Below, one piece after another: positions 25,019 through 34,258 of a stretch of 64,000 nucleotides of DNA. This stretch comes from JADKAV01 sp963769435 (GTDB lineage: Bacteria > Actinomycetota > Actinomycetes > S36-B12 > UBA10799). The translations under genes were made by a program, and so were the position numbers. Under the pieces are notes generated by a model. The model had not been told where the DNA came from and ran no database searches. It saw only the letters and a list, made by a program, of their open reading frames with translations. Every line of letters begins with the position of its first letter. The first letter of the stretch is position 1. The stretch covers positions 124,001 through 188,000 of the forward strand of contig CAVYLN010000001.1 of NCBI GenBank assembly GCA_963769435.1, read 5' to 3'.

Positions 25019-28000
25019 ATGTACCGCTCGGTGCCACCGAAGATCGACCTACCTGCCATGGAGCGCGAGATCATCGACTTCTGGGCGGCCAACGACGTGT
25101 TCCACCGGTCATTGCGGCAGACCGAGGGGGGTCCGCAGTGGACCTTCTACGAGGGGCCACCCACGGCGAACGGCACACCCGGCGTGCATCACGTCGAAGC
25201 CCGGGTGTTCAAGGATCTGTATCCCCGCTATCGCACGATGAAGGGCTACCACGTCCCACGCAAGGCCGGCTGGGACTGCCACGGACTGCCCGTGGAACTG
25301 GCCGTCGAGCGGGAACTGGGATTCAACGGCAAGCCCGACATCGAGGCGTTCGGCATCGCTGAGTTCAACGAGAAGTGCAGGGAATCCGTGCTCCGGCACG
25401 TCGATGCCTTCTCCCAGATGACCGCCCGGATGGGCTACTGGGTGGACATGGACGAGGCCTACTGGACCATGTCCGCGGACTACATCGACAGCGTCTGGTG
25501 GTCGCTGAAGACCATCTTCGATGCCGGACTGCTGGAGCAGGACCACCGCGTGTCACCGTACTGTCCGCGCTGCGGCACCACCTTGAGCGACCATGAATTG
25601 GCTCAGGGGTACGAGACGGTCATCGACCCGTCGGTGTTCGTCACGTGCCCGGTGATCGGCGGGGAACTCGCCGAGCGTTTCCCGGGCCTCGCGCTGCTGG
25701 TGTGGACCACCACGCCCTGGACCCTGGTCTCCAACACTGCGGTCGCGGTGGCACCGGATGCCTCCTACGTGGTCGCCCGAACCGGCGACCAGCTGTTCGT
25801 GGTTGCGGAGGAACTGCTCGCCGCGACGCTGGGCGACGACGCCGAGATCCTGCACACCATGCAGGGCCGGGAGCTTGAGGGCGTGCGCTACCAGCGCCCG
25901 TTCGATCTCGTCGAGATCCCGGACTCCCACTACGTGATCCCCGGGGACTTCGTCACGACCACGGACGGATCCGGCATCGTGCACCTGGCACCGGCGTTCG
26001 GCGCGGATGACCTCGCGGTGTGCCGCGAATACGGACTGCCGGTGGTGAATCCGGTGCAGGCCGACGGGCATTTCGGGCCCGATCTGCCACTCGTGGGGGG
26101 CCAGTTCTTCAAGCACGCGGATGAGGCGCTGGTCGCGGACATGTCGGCGCGAGGACTGCTGTTCAAGCGGGTTCCGTACGAGCACGCCTATCCCCACTGC
26201 TGGCGTTGCCACACGCCGTTGATCTACTACGCGTTGCCGTCGTGGTACATCCGCACCACGGCGGCGAAGGACCAACTGCTGGCACAGAACGAGGCCACCA
26301 ACTGGTTCCCCGAGACCATCAAGTGGGGCCGATACGGTGACTGGCTGCGCAACAACATCGACTGGGCTTTGTCCCGCTCGCGCTACTGGGGTACCCCCCT
26401 TCCCATCTGGAGGTGCGACGAGGGGCACCTGACCGCGGTCGCCTCGCGCTCGGAATTGTCCGACCTCGCCGGACACGACGTCTCGCAGATCGACCCCCAC
26501 CGGCCCTACGTCGACGACATCGTCTTCCCCTGCCCGCAGTGTGACGCTACAGCGACGCGGGTCCCCGAGGTCATCGACTGCTGGTACGACTCCGGTGCCA
26601 TGCCGTTCGCTCAGTTCGGCTATCCGAACCAGAACGCTGACGAGTTCGAACGGTCCTATCCCGCGGACTTCATCTGTGAGGCGATCGACCAGACACGCGG
26701 ATGGTTCTACACGCTCATGGCGGTCGGGACCCTGGTGACCGGTCAGTCGTCGTACCGCAACGTGCTGTGTCTGGGCCACATCCTGGACGCCGAGGGCCGC
26801 AAGATGAGCAAACACCTGGGCAACGTGCTCGAGCCCATCCCGCTGATGGACGCCCACGGGGCCGACGCTCTGCGCTGGTTCATGCTGGCCTCCGGCTCCC
26901 CGTGGCAGGCCCGGCGGGTCGGGGCCGAAGCGCTCCAGGAGGTGGTGAGCAAGGTCCTGTCCACGCTGTGGAGCACCGCCTCGTTCCAGGGGCTGTACGG
27001 CAGCCTTTCGCAGTGGGAGCCGGGCCAGGACGCCGAGCCCACGATGATGGACCGCTGGGCCCTCTCCCGGGTCAACGCCACGGTCCGCGACGTCGATGCC
27101 GCTCTGCAGCAGTTCGACTCGCAGACCGCAGGACGGCTCATCGCGGAGATCATCGACGACCTGTCCAACTGGTACGTCCGCCGCTCACGCAGGCGGTTCT
27201 GGGAGGGCGACCCAGCGGCTCTGCAGACCCTCCACCGCTGTCTGCGGGACGTCCTGCTGATCATGGCCGGTTTCACGCCGTTCATCACCGAACGCCTCTG
27301 GCAGGACCTCTTCGCGCAGTCGGAGGGCATCGACAGCATCCATCTCGCCTCCTGGCCTGCGGTGGACGAGAGCGCCATCGATCCTGAACTCGAGGCGGAC
27401 ATGGCGCTGGTCCGACGGCTCGTCGAACTCGGGCGCGCCGCCCGCGCCGAGTCCGGCGTCAAGATCCGGCAGCCACTGTCCCGCGCGCTGGTTGCCGCGC
27501 CGCGCTGGCAGGAGCTCGGTGAGGACGCCCGGGCGCAGGTCGCGGAGGAACTCAACGTGGTCTCGCTGGCATCGCTGGCCGATGCCGGTGCACTGGTCCG
27601 GGTCAGCGTCAAACCGAACTTCCGGAGCCTCGGGAAGCGTTTCGGGAAGCGAACTCCCTTGGTCGCCGCAGCGGTGGTGGCCGCGGACCCCGCGAGCCTC
27701 GTCGCCGATGTGCGAGAGTCTGAAGGTCGGGTTGAGGTTGAAGGTGAGGTGATCACTCTCACCGAGGACGATCTGGTCATCACCGAGGTGCCCGAAGAAG
27801 GCTGGACGGTGGCCAGCGCCGGCGGCGAGTCCGTAGCCCTCGATCTCCACCTCACTGAGGAGTTGCTCGTGCTCGGGATGGCTCGGGACGTGGTGCGCAC
27901 ACTGCAGCAGGCACGCAAGGACTCCGGCTTCGCGGTGACCGACCGGGTCCTGCTGCTGTGGCAGTCCGACGATCCCCGGGTGACTGCGGCCTTCGAGCAG

Positions 28001-28114
28001 CACGGCGACCTGATCGCGCGGGAGGTCCTGGCCGAGGAGATCGTGTCTGCCGCGGCGCCGGCCGCGATGCGGATCGACGAGCCGCACATGCGGGTGGCCC
28101 TGCGCCGCGCCTGA
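25019..28114 (+). CDS. ileS: Isoleucine--tRNA ligase
   Basis: A 1031-residue class I aminoacyl-tRNA synthetase. The HIGH-equivalent motif PTANGTPGVHH lies at 49-58, and the KMSKS-equivalent KMSKHLGN begins at 595. Between them is the CP1 editing domain with its WTTTPWTL motif. The anticodon-binding domain and C-terminal region follow. The protein belongs to the eukaryote-like long IleRS type (ELNV, DLVITE segments). The ATG at 25019 has a good AAGGAG ribosome site. Convergent with yggT (11-base gap). The short upstream region leaves no room for a T-box leader and I see no T-box sequence. Confidence 0.97.
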   Translation: MYRSVPPKIDLPAMEREIIDFWAANDVFHRSLRQTEGGPQWTFYEGPPTANGTPGVHHVEARVFKDLYPRYRTMKGYHVPRKAGWDCHGLPVELAVERELGFNGKPDIEAFGIAEFNEKCRESVLRHVDAFSQMTARMGYWVDMDEAYWTMSADYIDSVWWSLKTIFDAGLLEQDHRVSPYCPRCGTTLSDHELAQGYETVIDPSVFVTCPVIGGELAERFPGLALLVWTTTPWTLVSNTAVAVAPDASYVVARTGDQLFVVAEELLAATLGDDAEILHTMQGRELEGVRYQRPFDLVEIPDSHYVIPGDFVTTTDGSGIVHLAPAFGADDLAVCREYGLPVVNPVQADGHFGPDLPLVGGQFFKHADEALVADMSARGLLFKRVPYEHAYPHCWRCHTPLIYYALPSWYIRTTAAKDQLLAQNEATNWFPETIKWGRYGDWLRNNIDWALSRSRYWGTPLPIWRCDEGHLTAVASRSELSDLAGHDVSQIDPHRPYVDDIVFPCPQCDATATRVPEVIDCWYDSGAMPFAQFGYPNQNADEFERSYPADFICEAIDQTRGWFYTLMAVGTLVTGQSSYRNVLCLGHILDAEGRKMSKHLGNVLEPIPLMDAHGADALRWFMLASGSPWQARRVGAEALQEVVSKVLSTLWSTASFQGLYGSLSQWEPGQDAEPTMMDRWALSRVNATVRDVDAALQQFDSQTAGRLIAEIIDDLSNWYVRRSRRRFWEGDPAALQTLHRCLRDVLLIMAGFTPFITERLWQDLFAQSEGIDSIHLASWPAVDESAIDPELEADMALVRRLVELGRAARAESGVKIRQPLSRALVAAPRWQELGEDARAQVAEELNVVSLASLADAGALVRVSVKPNFRSLGKRFGKRTPLVAAAVVAADPASLVADVRESEGRVEVEGEVITLTEDDLVITEVPEEGWTVASAGGESVALDLHLTEELLVLGMARDVVRTLQQARKDSGFAVTDRVLLLWQSDDPRVTAAFEQHGDLIAREVLAEEIVSAAAPAAMRIDEPHMRVALRRA

Positions 28115-28125
28115 AAGGTTGCGGC

Positions 28126-28410
28126 TCAGAACCGTGCGATGACTGCGATCAGGATCTGCAGTCCGATGAAAAGGACCAGGAACGCGATGTCCAACGAGAT
28201 CCCGCCGAATCTCAGTGGCGGGATGATCCGACGCAGCGCCTGCAGTGGTGGGTCGGTGAGGGTGTAGATGATCTCCGCGATCACGAGCACGAAGCCCTTG
28301 GGCTTCCAGTCGCGTGCCAGCATCTGGACGATGTCGAAGACCAGCCGACCGATGAGGACGAGCAGATACAGCCAGAGGACGTTGACGATCACACTCGCGA
28401 CAGGGCTCAT
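28126..28410 (-). CDS. YggT family membrane protein
   Basis: A 94-residue protein with two hydrophobic segments (VNVLWLYLLVLIGRLVFDIV and LDIAFLVLFIGLQILIAVIA) and the conserved TDPPLQALRRIIPP stretch of YggT. The family is linked by position to cell division; its role is unclear. It ends the dcw-sepF transcript, 9 bases after sepF. In most actinobacteria the next gene is divIVA; here convergent ileS follows directly. Confidence 0.9.
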   Translation of the reverse strand: MSPVASVIVNVLWLYLLVLIGRLVFDIVQMLARDWKPKGFVLVIAEIIYTLTDPPLQALRRIIPPLRFGGISLDIAFLVLFIGLQILIAVIARF

Positions 28411-28419
28411 GTCCCCCGC

Positions 28420-28864
28420 CTAGGAGATCAGGCTGGAGCGCACCGAGTTGGCGAGTTCCACACCCTTCGGGGTCAGCAGGAAGACCTTGCCGCCAAGTCG
28501 CTCGATGCTGCCGTGCAGCCCGAACGTCAGACCCGAGGCGAAGTCGATCATCCTCTTGGCGTCGTCGGGAGTCAGACCCGAGAGATCCATCGAGATCACG
28601 TCCCCGGCGCGGAAACCCTCGCCGATGGCGCGGACGTCCGCGTAGGCCGACGGACTCATCCGCACGACGTCGTAGGCGGCCTCGATCCGGCGCGGGCCGC
28701 TCGGCGCGAACGTCGCGGTGTCGTTCTGATCCACCGCCGACCCCGGTCGCCCCACGGCTTCCCGCAGTGTGCCCTTCCCGGTCGTGCCGCTCGTCGTACT
28801 CGAAGCCATAGTCTTCCTCGGTCAGACCGAGGTAAACGGCAACCTTCTGGCGCAAGGTGCTCAC
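28420..28864 (-). CDS. sepF: Cell division protein SepF (frame broken once)
   Basis: SepF anchors FtsZ to the membrane and replaces FtsA in actinobacteria. The N-terminal frame gives the amphipathic membrane anchor MSTLRQKVAVYLGLTEED, ending in GFEYDE. The globular FtsZ-binding domain (RIEAAYDVVRMSPSAYADVRAIGEGFR, VISMDLSGLTPDDAKRMIDFASG) lies in the next frame. One extra base somewhere in about 28700-28815 explains this. The GTG start overlaps the yggS stop as GTGA. As SepF is essential in such bacteria, sequence error is likely. Confidence 0.87.
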
Positions 28865-29607
28865 TGCGCATCTCCTTCGTTGAACTTCCCGCCCTTAGTA
28901 GGACGGTACCTGACGTCTGGGCGACTGCCCATGACAGCCGTGCCGATACGCAGGTGTGTCGCGCCATACGCCACGGCGATTTCCAGATCTGAACTCATCC
29001 CCGCCGAAATGATCTGTGCGTCGGGCACCAGATCGCGCACTCTGCCGGAGGTCTTCCGCAGTTCTTCGAACGCGGCAGCAGCGTCGCCGCCGAGTGGGGC
29101 CACCCCCATGACTCCGCGCAGACGCAACCCCTCGCTGGCCACGATCCGGGCCAGCAGATCCGGAACCTCGCCCGGCACTGCCCCACCTCGCTGCTCGCGT
29201 GGTTGCGGGTCCAGGTTGACCTGGATCAGCACGTCCTGCCTCTTGCCGACCCCGAGCGCGGCCTTGTCGAGCGCACGCATCACGCTGGGCCGGTCGACGG
29301 TGTGGACCAGGTCGGCGTACCGCACCACGGACTTGGCCTTGTTCGACTGCAACTGCCCGATGAAATGCCATGTGAGGGGCAGGTCCTCACAGGCGGCGTG
29401 CTTCGCCGCTGCCTCCTGGTCCCGGTTCTCTCCGACGTCGGTAACCCCTAGTCGGGCCAGCCGATGGACGTCGTCGGGACCGAAGAACTTGGTGACGACG
29501 ATCAACTCGGCGGGTGGCCGCCCGGCGCGCTCGCACGCCAAGGAGATGCGGGCTCGCACATCTGCGAGATTTGCGGCGAGTTCCGACGTGCGAGTGTCCG
29601 AGGTCAT
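28861..29607 (-). CDS. PLP homeostasis protein, YggS/ProsC family
   Basis: A 248-residue single-domain alanine-racemase-fold protein that binds pyridoxal phosphate and keeps its cellular level balanced. The PLP lysine is in ELIVVTKFF near residue 40. WHFIGQLQSNK, GVMGVAP, SAGMSSDLEIAVAYGATHLRIG match the family. It overlaps pgeF and sepF by 4 bases on each side, the typical ftsZ-pgeF-yggS-sepF order. It has no racemase activity by family knowledge. Confidence 0.93.
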   Translation of the reverse strand: MTSDTRTSELAANLADVRARISLACERAGRPPAELIVVTKFFGPDDVHRLARLGVTDVGENRDQEAAAKHAACEDLPLTWHFIGQLQSNKAKSVVRYADLVHTVDRPSVMRALDKAALGVGKRQDVLIQVNLDPQPREQRGGAVPGEVPDLLARIVASEGLRLRGVMGVAPLGGDAAAAFEELRKTSGRVRDLVPDAQIISAGMSSDLEIAVAYGATHLRIGTAVMGSRPDVRYRPTKGGKFNEGDAQ

Positions 29608-30312
29608 CGCGTCCCTCGCATGACCGCGATCGCCTGACGACCTGTCACACCGTCACGGCGGTAGGAGAACAGATCGGGGTCCTCCCGGGTGCAGCGCTCA
29701 TCGACGGTGGCGTGCACGCCGTAGCCCCCCAACTGCGTCAGGACACCTGCCCGCAGGTCGATCACGGCCGACCCGCCACGCTCGGCCGACCGCGGCGGGG
29801 AGGACCCGGCAGACGGTGTCCGCCCGCGCATCGTCGACCGGGTAGCAGTCCGGGCAGATACTCGGACCCAGACGGGCCACTGCCCCATCGATATCGGCAC
29901 CTGAGTCGACCAGTGCTGCCACAGTCTGTGCGACCACACCCTCGACCAGTCCTTTCCAGCCACAATGCACCGCCGCGACCCACCCGTTCGCGGTTGCCAG
30001 AGCTACCATGACGCAGTCCGCACCCTGGGCTGCGATCGCGAGGCCGGGACGATCGGTGATCAACGCATCGACGCCCTGGACGTCGTCGACGATCTCATCC
30101 ACATGGGCGACCCGCGCGGAGTGGGCGGCGCGGGTGAAGACCACGCCCTGGGCACCCAGTTCCCGTGCCAGCATCGCCCGGTTGAGGGCCACCGCCGCGG
30201 GATCGTCACCGACGTGTACGGCGAGATTGCCCAAGGCGAACGCCCCCTGGCTCGCCCCGACGGTGCGGTCGGTGACGAGCCAGGAGGCGTCGTGGATCGT
30301 GCCTGCGATCAC
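29604..30312 (-). CDS. pgeF: Purine nucleoside phosphorylase / polyphenol oxidase PgeF family (frame broken once)
   Basis: A YfiH/laccase-domain protein; members act on peptidoglycan intermediates (PgeF) or as purine nucleoside phosphorylases. The first frame gives DCVMVALA, WVAAVHCGWKGLVEGVV with the metal-binding histidine and cysteine, and GPSICPDCYPV. The C-terminal end (GGSAVIDLRAGVLTQLGGYGV, DPDLFSYRRDGVTGRQAIAV) is in the next frame. A one-base excess around 29793-29805, in a GC-rich stretch, accounts for it. It overlaps ftsZ by 4 bases. Confidence 0.85.
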
Positions 30313-31472
30313 TTCAGGAAGTCGGGGACGTCCAGGTCGTCGGCGTCCTTGCTCGCCGTGCTGTCCTCGAACGAGACTGCCCTGGTCGCCGGGGTCAGCG
30401 GCCGCCCGACCTCTTCGCTCCGGCCGGACAGGTCGATCGACTCCCGCTCCACCGGAAGTGTCTCGCTGGGCAGGAAACCCTCGGTGATGCCGGCGCGGTT
30501 GGGTGTCGACAGGCGTGGCAGCGGAGCCCCGCCGTCGAATCCGGCCGCGATGACGGTGACCCGAACCTCGTCGCCGAGGGTGTCGTCGATGACCGTGCCG
30601 AAGATGATGTTCGCCTCCGGGTGCGCGGCATCGGAGACCAGTCGGGCAGCTTCGGTGATCTCGTGCAGACCCAGGTCCGCCCCACCGGCAACGCTGAGGA
30701 GCACGCCGTGCGCTCCTTCGATGCTGGCCTCGAGCAGCGGAGAGGAGATCGCCATCTCGGCGGCCACTTCTGCGCGCTCGTCGCCACGAGCCGAACCAAT
30801 GCCCATGAGTGCCGATCCGGCTCCGGCCATGACGCTCTTGACGTCGGCGAAGTCGAGGTTGATCAGACCCGGGGTCGTGATCAGGTCCGTGATCCCGGAC
30901 ACGCCCTGCAGCAGAACCTGGTCGGCCTGCTTGAACGCATCGATCATCGAGATGGTGCGGTCGGCCAGCGCCAGCAGGCGGTCGTTCGGGATCACGATGA
31001 GGGTGTCGACCTCTTCGCGCAGGGAGTCGATGCCGCTCTCGGCCTGCGTGGCACGACGACGGCCCTCGAACATGAACGGCCGGGTCACCACACCGATGGT
31101 CAGGGCTCCGAGTTCCCGGGCGATCCGGGCCACGACCGGCGCGCCGCCCGTGCCGGTACCGCCACCCTCACCGGCGGTGACGAAGACCATGTCTGCGCCT
31201 CGCAGGACCTCGGCGATCTCCTCCTCGTGGTCCTCAGCAGCCTTGCGGCCCACCTCCGGGTCGGCGCCAGCACCGAGACCACGGGTCAGTTCACGCCCGA
31301 TGTCGAGTTTGACATCGGCGTCCGACATCAACAGGGCCTGCGCATCGGTGTTCACGGCGATGAACTCGACGCCCTTGAGTCCGAACTCGATCATGCGGTT
31401 GACGGCGTTGACGCCGCCCCCGCCGATACCGACAACTTTGATAACTGCGAGGTAGTTCTGGGGAGCGGCCAC
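30309..31472 (-). CDS. ftsZ: Cell division protein FtsZ
   Basis: The tubulin-like GTPase that builds the division ring, 387 residues. The nucleotide-binding signature GGGTGTG lies at 103-109; VVGIGGGGVNAVNRM starts the fold, and NLDFADVKSVM carries the T7 catalytic loop. After a short linker, the C-terminal peptide DDLDVPDFLK is the docking site for SepF and FtsW. The GTG start at 31472 has an AAAGGA ribosome site. A 510-base non-coding region upstream separates it from ftsQ, which suggests its own promoters. Confidence 0.98.
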   Translation of the reverse strand: MAAPQNYLAVIKVVGIGGGGVNAVNRMIEFGLKGVEFIAVNTDAQALLMSDADVKLDIGRELTRGLGAGADPEVGRKAAEDHEEEIAEVLRGADMVFVTAGEGGGTGTGGAPVVARIARELGALTIGVVTRPFMFEGRRRATQAESGIDSLREEVDTLIVIPNDRLLALADRTISMIDAFKQADQVLLQGVSGITDLITTPGLINLDFADVKSVMAGAGSALMGIGSARGDERAEVAAEMAISSPLLEASIEGAHGVLLSVAGGADLGLHEITEAARLVSDAAHPEANIIFGTVIDDTLGDEVRVTVIAAGFDGGAPLPRLSTPNRAGITEGFLPSETLPVERESIDLSGRSEEVGRPLTPATRAVSFEDSTASKDADDLDVPDFLK

Positions 31473-31982
31473 CAGAGATCCTTTCTAGGTCAGAAAATTC
31501 AGGCTCCACCTAAGGTTCAGGGCGAACCCAAAGTGGCAACCCCGACCGAGCCGGCGGCACGGCGGATTGATGCTGATGCTGTTCCGGTCCTCACAGACCG
31601 ATGGGGGAAGTAGCCGCTCAGATCGCCTTCAACCTCTACTTGAGGCTTAACCGACTCCCTTGCGGGCTCTGAGAAGCAGAGTAGTACGGACATCTCGCGA
31701 CGCAAGCAACTCTCCCGAACTGGGGGCAAGATTTCTGGAAATCCACACCTCTACAACCCATCACCACACGTTCCGGCCCGCGAACCAGGGCAAGTCTCAC
31801 CTTGAAGATGACAATGAGGTTCGGCCTCGCTCCGAGGCGTCCGGGTATTCAGACTGTGCCGGTGCCTGCCCACCGACAGGTGGCCAACACCAACCAGGTT
31901 GTTCGCGCCTGAGGCTTCCTCGCCCGTGTGCGGCCCGCTGAGCCGCCGCACAGCCCACACCCCCGATCTCAGAACCGGGCGA
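31473..31982. other. Non-coding region between ftsQ and ftsZ
   Basis: 510 bases without a credible gene. It should contain the ftsZ promoter or promoters, but I could not assign -35/-10 pairs with confidence. A hairpin lies near the ftsQ end (31927-31952). Around 31630-31645 there is a small CCTC/GAGG inverted repeat. Short open frames here show no homology or ribosome sites. Confidence 0.6.
31927..31952 (-). terminator. Hairpin downstream of ftsQ, possible terminator
   Basis: TGTGCGGC (31927-31934) and GCCGCACA (31945-31952) form a perfect 8-bp GC-rich stem with a 10-base loop, about 30 bases past the ftsQ stop. There is no U-tract, as is common for actinobacterial terminators. It could end or attenuate the mraZ-to-ftsQ transcript before ftsZ. 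Confidence 0.4.
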
Positions 31983-32846
31983 TCAGTCCGGCACCACTCC
32001 GACCGGCACCTCCCCCTGCGTGACCTCGCTGGGCGTTGGAGTCGGCGTTGGGGTCGGGGTCACCGCCGCGCTGGGTTCGACCGTCGGGGCCACCTCCGCT
32101 CCCGGGCCGGTCCTGGGCGTTGTGACCGGTGGCGCGTCCGCGGTGGACGGGGTGTTCGGGTTGGAGACGTCGTACCACCCGGCGTCTGTGGACAACAGGA
32201 CCGCGAGCACCTCGGACTTCTCCTGCGATCCGTCCGCCGAACCCCACTTGACCACTGCGCCGGACTTCCGCAGTACCAGTTCGATGGACGCGGGGGACTC
32301 CGCAGAGATCTCAGCCACCCTCGCTCGGATCTCCGGGGACATGCTGGCCAGGGCGCTCGTCATGGCAGTGTTGGTCATCTCGTCAGCTGACGGTTGCAGA
32401 ATCGGCAGATCCTTGGGCCGTTTGGCGCTGACGACGAACGCGACCCCGTTGGCATCCACGAGGTCCCAGCCCCCGTTGCCCTTCTTCGCTGCCACGGCTG
32501 CCCGTTCAGACACCGACAGGACTACTGTCCGGGGCCACTCCCGGACGACGTCCACGGAAGCCAGTTGTGGTAGATCGGACAGACGTGAGGTGGCCGCGCG
32601 AACATCCACCCGCATCATTGGGGTCCCCTCCACAATGCCGGCGGTCTGGATGAGCTGTTCGGCGCTCGTGACAGTCACTCCCCGTACCTCGATCGTGTCG
32701 ACCCCCATCAGGGACGTCCATCCGGTCGCGTATACCGCGCCCGCGACCACGACGGCTGCTGTCGCGCCGGCGAAGATCAGGCGACGATGGGACTTCGGCG
32801 GCGAGCCGGCCGGTTCGGTCTGCACCTCCGGTTCGGTGATCGTCAC
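31983..32846 (-). CDS. ftsQ: Cell division protein FtsQ
   Basis: A bitopic divisome protein, 287 residues, that links FtsL/FtsB to the septal synthase. One membrane helix (about 23-42, LIFAGATAAVVVAGAVYATG) follows a short cytoplasmic tail. The extracellular POTRA domain begins at VDTIEVRGVTVTS, followed by the FtsQ domain (VVREWPRTVVLSVSERAAVA). The C terminus is an unusual Pro/Thr-rich tail of about 60 residues with a TP dipeptide run. It overlaps murC by 4 bases. Confidence 0.93.
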   Translation of the reverse strand: MTITEPEVQTEPAGSPPKSHRRLIFAGATAAVVVAGAVYATGWTSLMGVDTIEVRGVTVTSAEQLIQTAGIVEGTPMMRVDVRAATSRLSDLPQLASVDVVREWPRTVVLSVSERAAVAAKKGNGGWDLVDANGVAFVVSAKRPKDLPILQPSADEMTNTAMTSALASMSPEIRARVAEISAESPASIELVLRKSGAVVKWGSADGSQEKSEVLAVLLSTDAGWYDVSNPNTPSTADAPPVTTPRTGPGAEVAPTVEPSAAVTPTPTPTPTPSEVTQGEVPVGVVPD

Positions 32847-34258
32847 GGTTCCACCCCGTCGAATCGGTGGGCGAGCAGGTCGAGCACCTCTGGAATCAGC
32901 AGTGAGATGTCCCCGGCACCCAACGTCATGATGATGTCGCCGGGTGACGCACCTGCTGCCAGATGTGCTGCCACCGCTGACCAGGAGGGCTCGAACACCA
33001 CCTGCTCTCGCGGCAGTGGCACCGCGTCGGCCATTCCTTGACCGCTGGCTCCCGGGATCGGCTCCTCACCGGGGGCGAAGACCTCCAAGACGACGACGAA
33101 GTCCGCGAGGCCCAGCGCCTGCCCGAACTCCTTGAGATACATGGCGGTGCGGTAGTAGTGGTGGGCTTGGAACGCCACCCGGATCCGGCCCTCACCGACC
33201 ACGTCCCGCGCTGCCCGCAAGGTCGCGGCGATCTCTGTCGGATGGTGAGCGTAGTCGTCGAAGACCCGGACCCCGGCGACCTCTCCGCGGTATTCGAAGC
33301 GGCGACGGGTGCCCGTGAACTGTGCCACCGCCTCGGCGACCTCGCCTGCCGGCAGTCCCAGTCCGGCGGCCGCGATCATCGCGGCTGTGGCGTTGAGGAC
33401 GTTGTGCTGCCCGGCCACCCGGATGTGTGCATCGACGGCGAGCAGCGGCCCGTCCACACGGAAGTCCGAACCCTCGGCGGTCAGCGACCCGAGCGTGATC
33501 CGATAGTCGCTGTCGGTGGCCAACCCGTAGGTACGGACGTCGACGCCGGCATCCCGCAGCACCTCGGCCAGTCGTGCGGAGCCCGCATCGTCCTGGCACA
33601 TCACCACGTAGCCACCGCGTTCGCCGATCGCAACGGCGAAGTCGTGGAAACCCGCTTCCATCGCCTCTGCCGTGCCCCAGTAGTTGAGGTGATCGGGTTC
33701 GATGTTCGTGATGATGCCGACCTGCGCGTCCAGATTCAAGAAGGACCCGTCACTCTCGTCGGCCTCCACCACGAACGCGTCCCCAGTACCCAGATGGGCG
33801 TTGGAGCCGGAATCGTGTAGTTCACTGCCGATGGCGAAGGACGGGTCCACTCCGCAGGCCTGCAGAATGACCGTCAGCATCGAGGTGGTCGTCGTCTTGC
33901 CGTGCGTACCCGCGACCGCCAGGACGTCCTTGCCCACGGTGGTCAATGCCAGCGCGACGGATCGGTGCAGCACCGGGATCCCTCGTTGCCTGGCAGTGGT
34001 CAGTTCCACGTTCGAATCGGCGATGGCGGTGGACACGACCACCGCCCCCACGTCCGCCACGTTGGCAGGATCGTGGCCGACGTCGCACTTGGCCCCAAGC
34101 GCCCGTAGCGCGTCCAGTCGCCGCGAGTCCTTGGCATCGGATCCGCTGACCCGCACACCTCGCGCCAGCAGGAGCCTGGCCAGCGCACTCATCCCCGCCC
34201 CGCCGATGCCGATGACGTGCACGGACTCGGGGATGTCCTGGATCTCGTCTACGTTCAC
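32843..34258 (-). CDS. murC: UDP-N-acetylmuramate--L-alanine ligase
   Basis: A 471-residue Mur ligase adding L-alanine to UDP-MurNAc, the first peptide step of cell-wall precursor synthesis. The N-terminal UDP-binding loop VIGIGGAGMSALARLLL, the ATP loop AGTHGKTTTTSML (about 115-127) and EADESDGSFLNL are present. FDDYAHHPTEIAATL lies in the C-terminal domain. Length and spacing are normal. Overlaps murG and ftsQ by 4 bases each. Confidence 0.97.
   Translation of the reverse strand: MNVDEIQDIPESVHVIGIGGAGMSALARLLLARGVRVSGSDAKDSRRLDALRALGAKCDVGHDPANVADVGAVVVSTAIADSNVELTTARQRGIPVLHRSVALALTTVGKDVLAVAGTHGKTTTTSMLTVILQACGVDPSFAIGSELHDSGSNAHLGTGDAFVVEADESDGSFLNLDAQVGIITNIEPDHLNYWGTAEAMEAGFHDFAVAIGERGGYVVMCQDDAGSARLAEVLRDAGVDVRTYGLATDSDYRITLGSLTAEGSDFRVDGPLLAVDAHIRVAGQHNVLNATAAMIAAAGLGLPAGEVAEAVAQFTGTRRRFEYRGEVAGVRVFDDYAHHPTEIAATLRAARDVVGEGRIRVAFQAHHYYRTAMYLKEFGQALGLADFVVVLEVFAPGEEPIPGASGQGMADAVPLPREQVVFEPSWSAVAAHLAAGASPGDIIMTLGAGDISLLIPEVLDLLAHRFDGVEP

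Noticed and set aside
31517..31729. A 70-codon minus-strand open frame upstream of ftsZ
   Set aside because: No homology I recognise, poor start context and low-complexity composition; the region is better read as the ftsZ promoter region.
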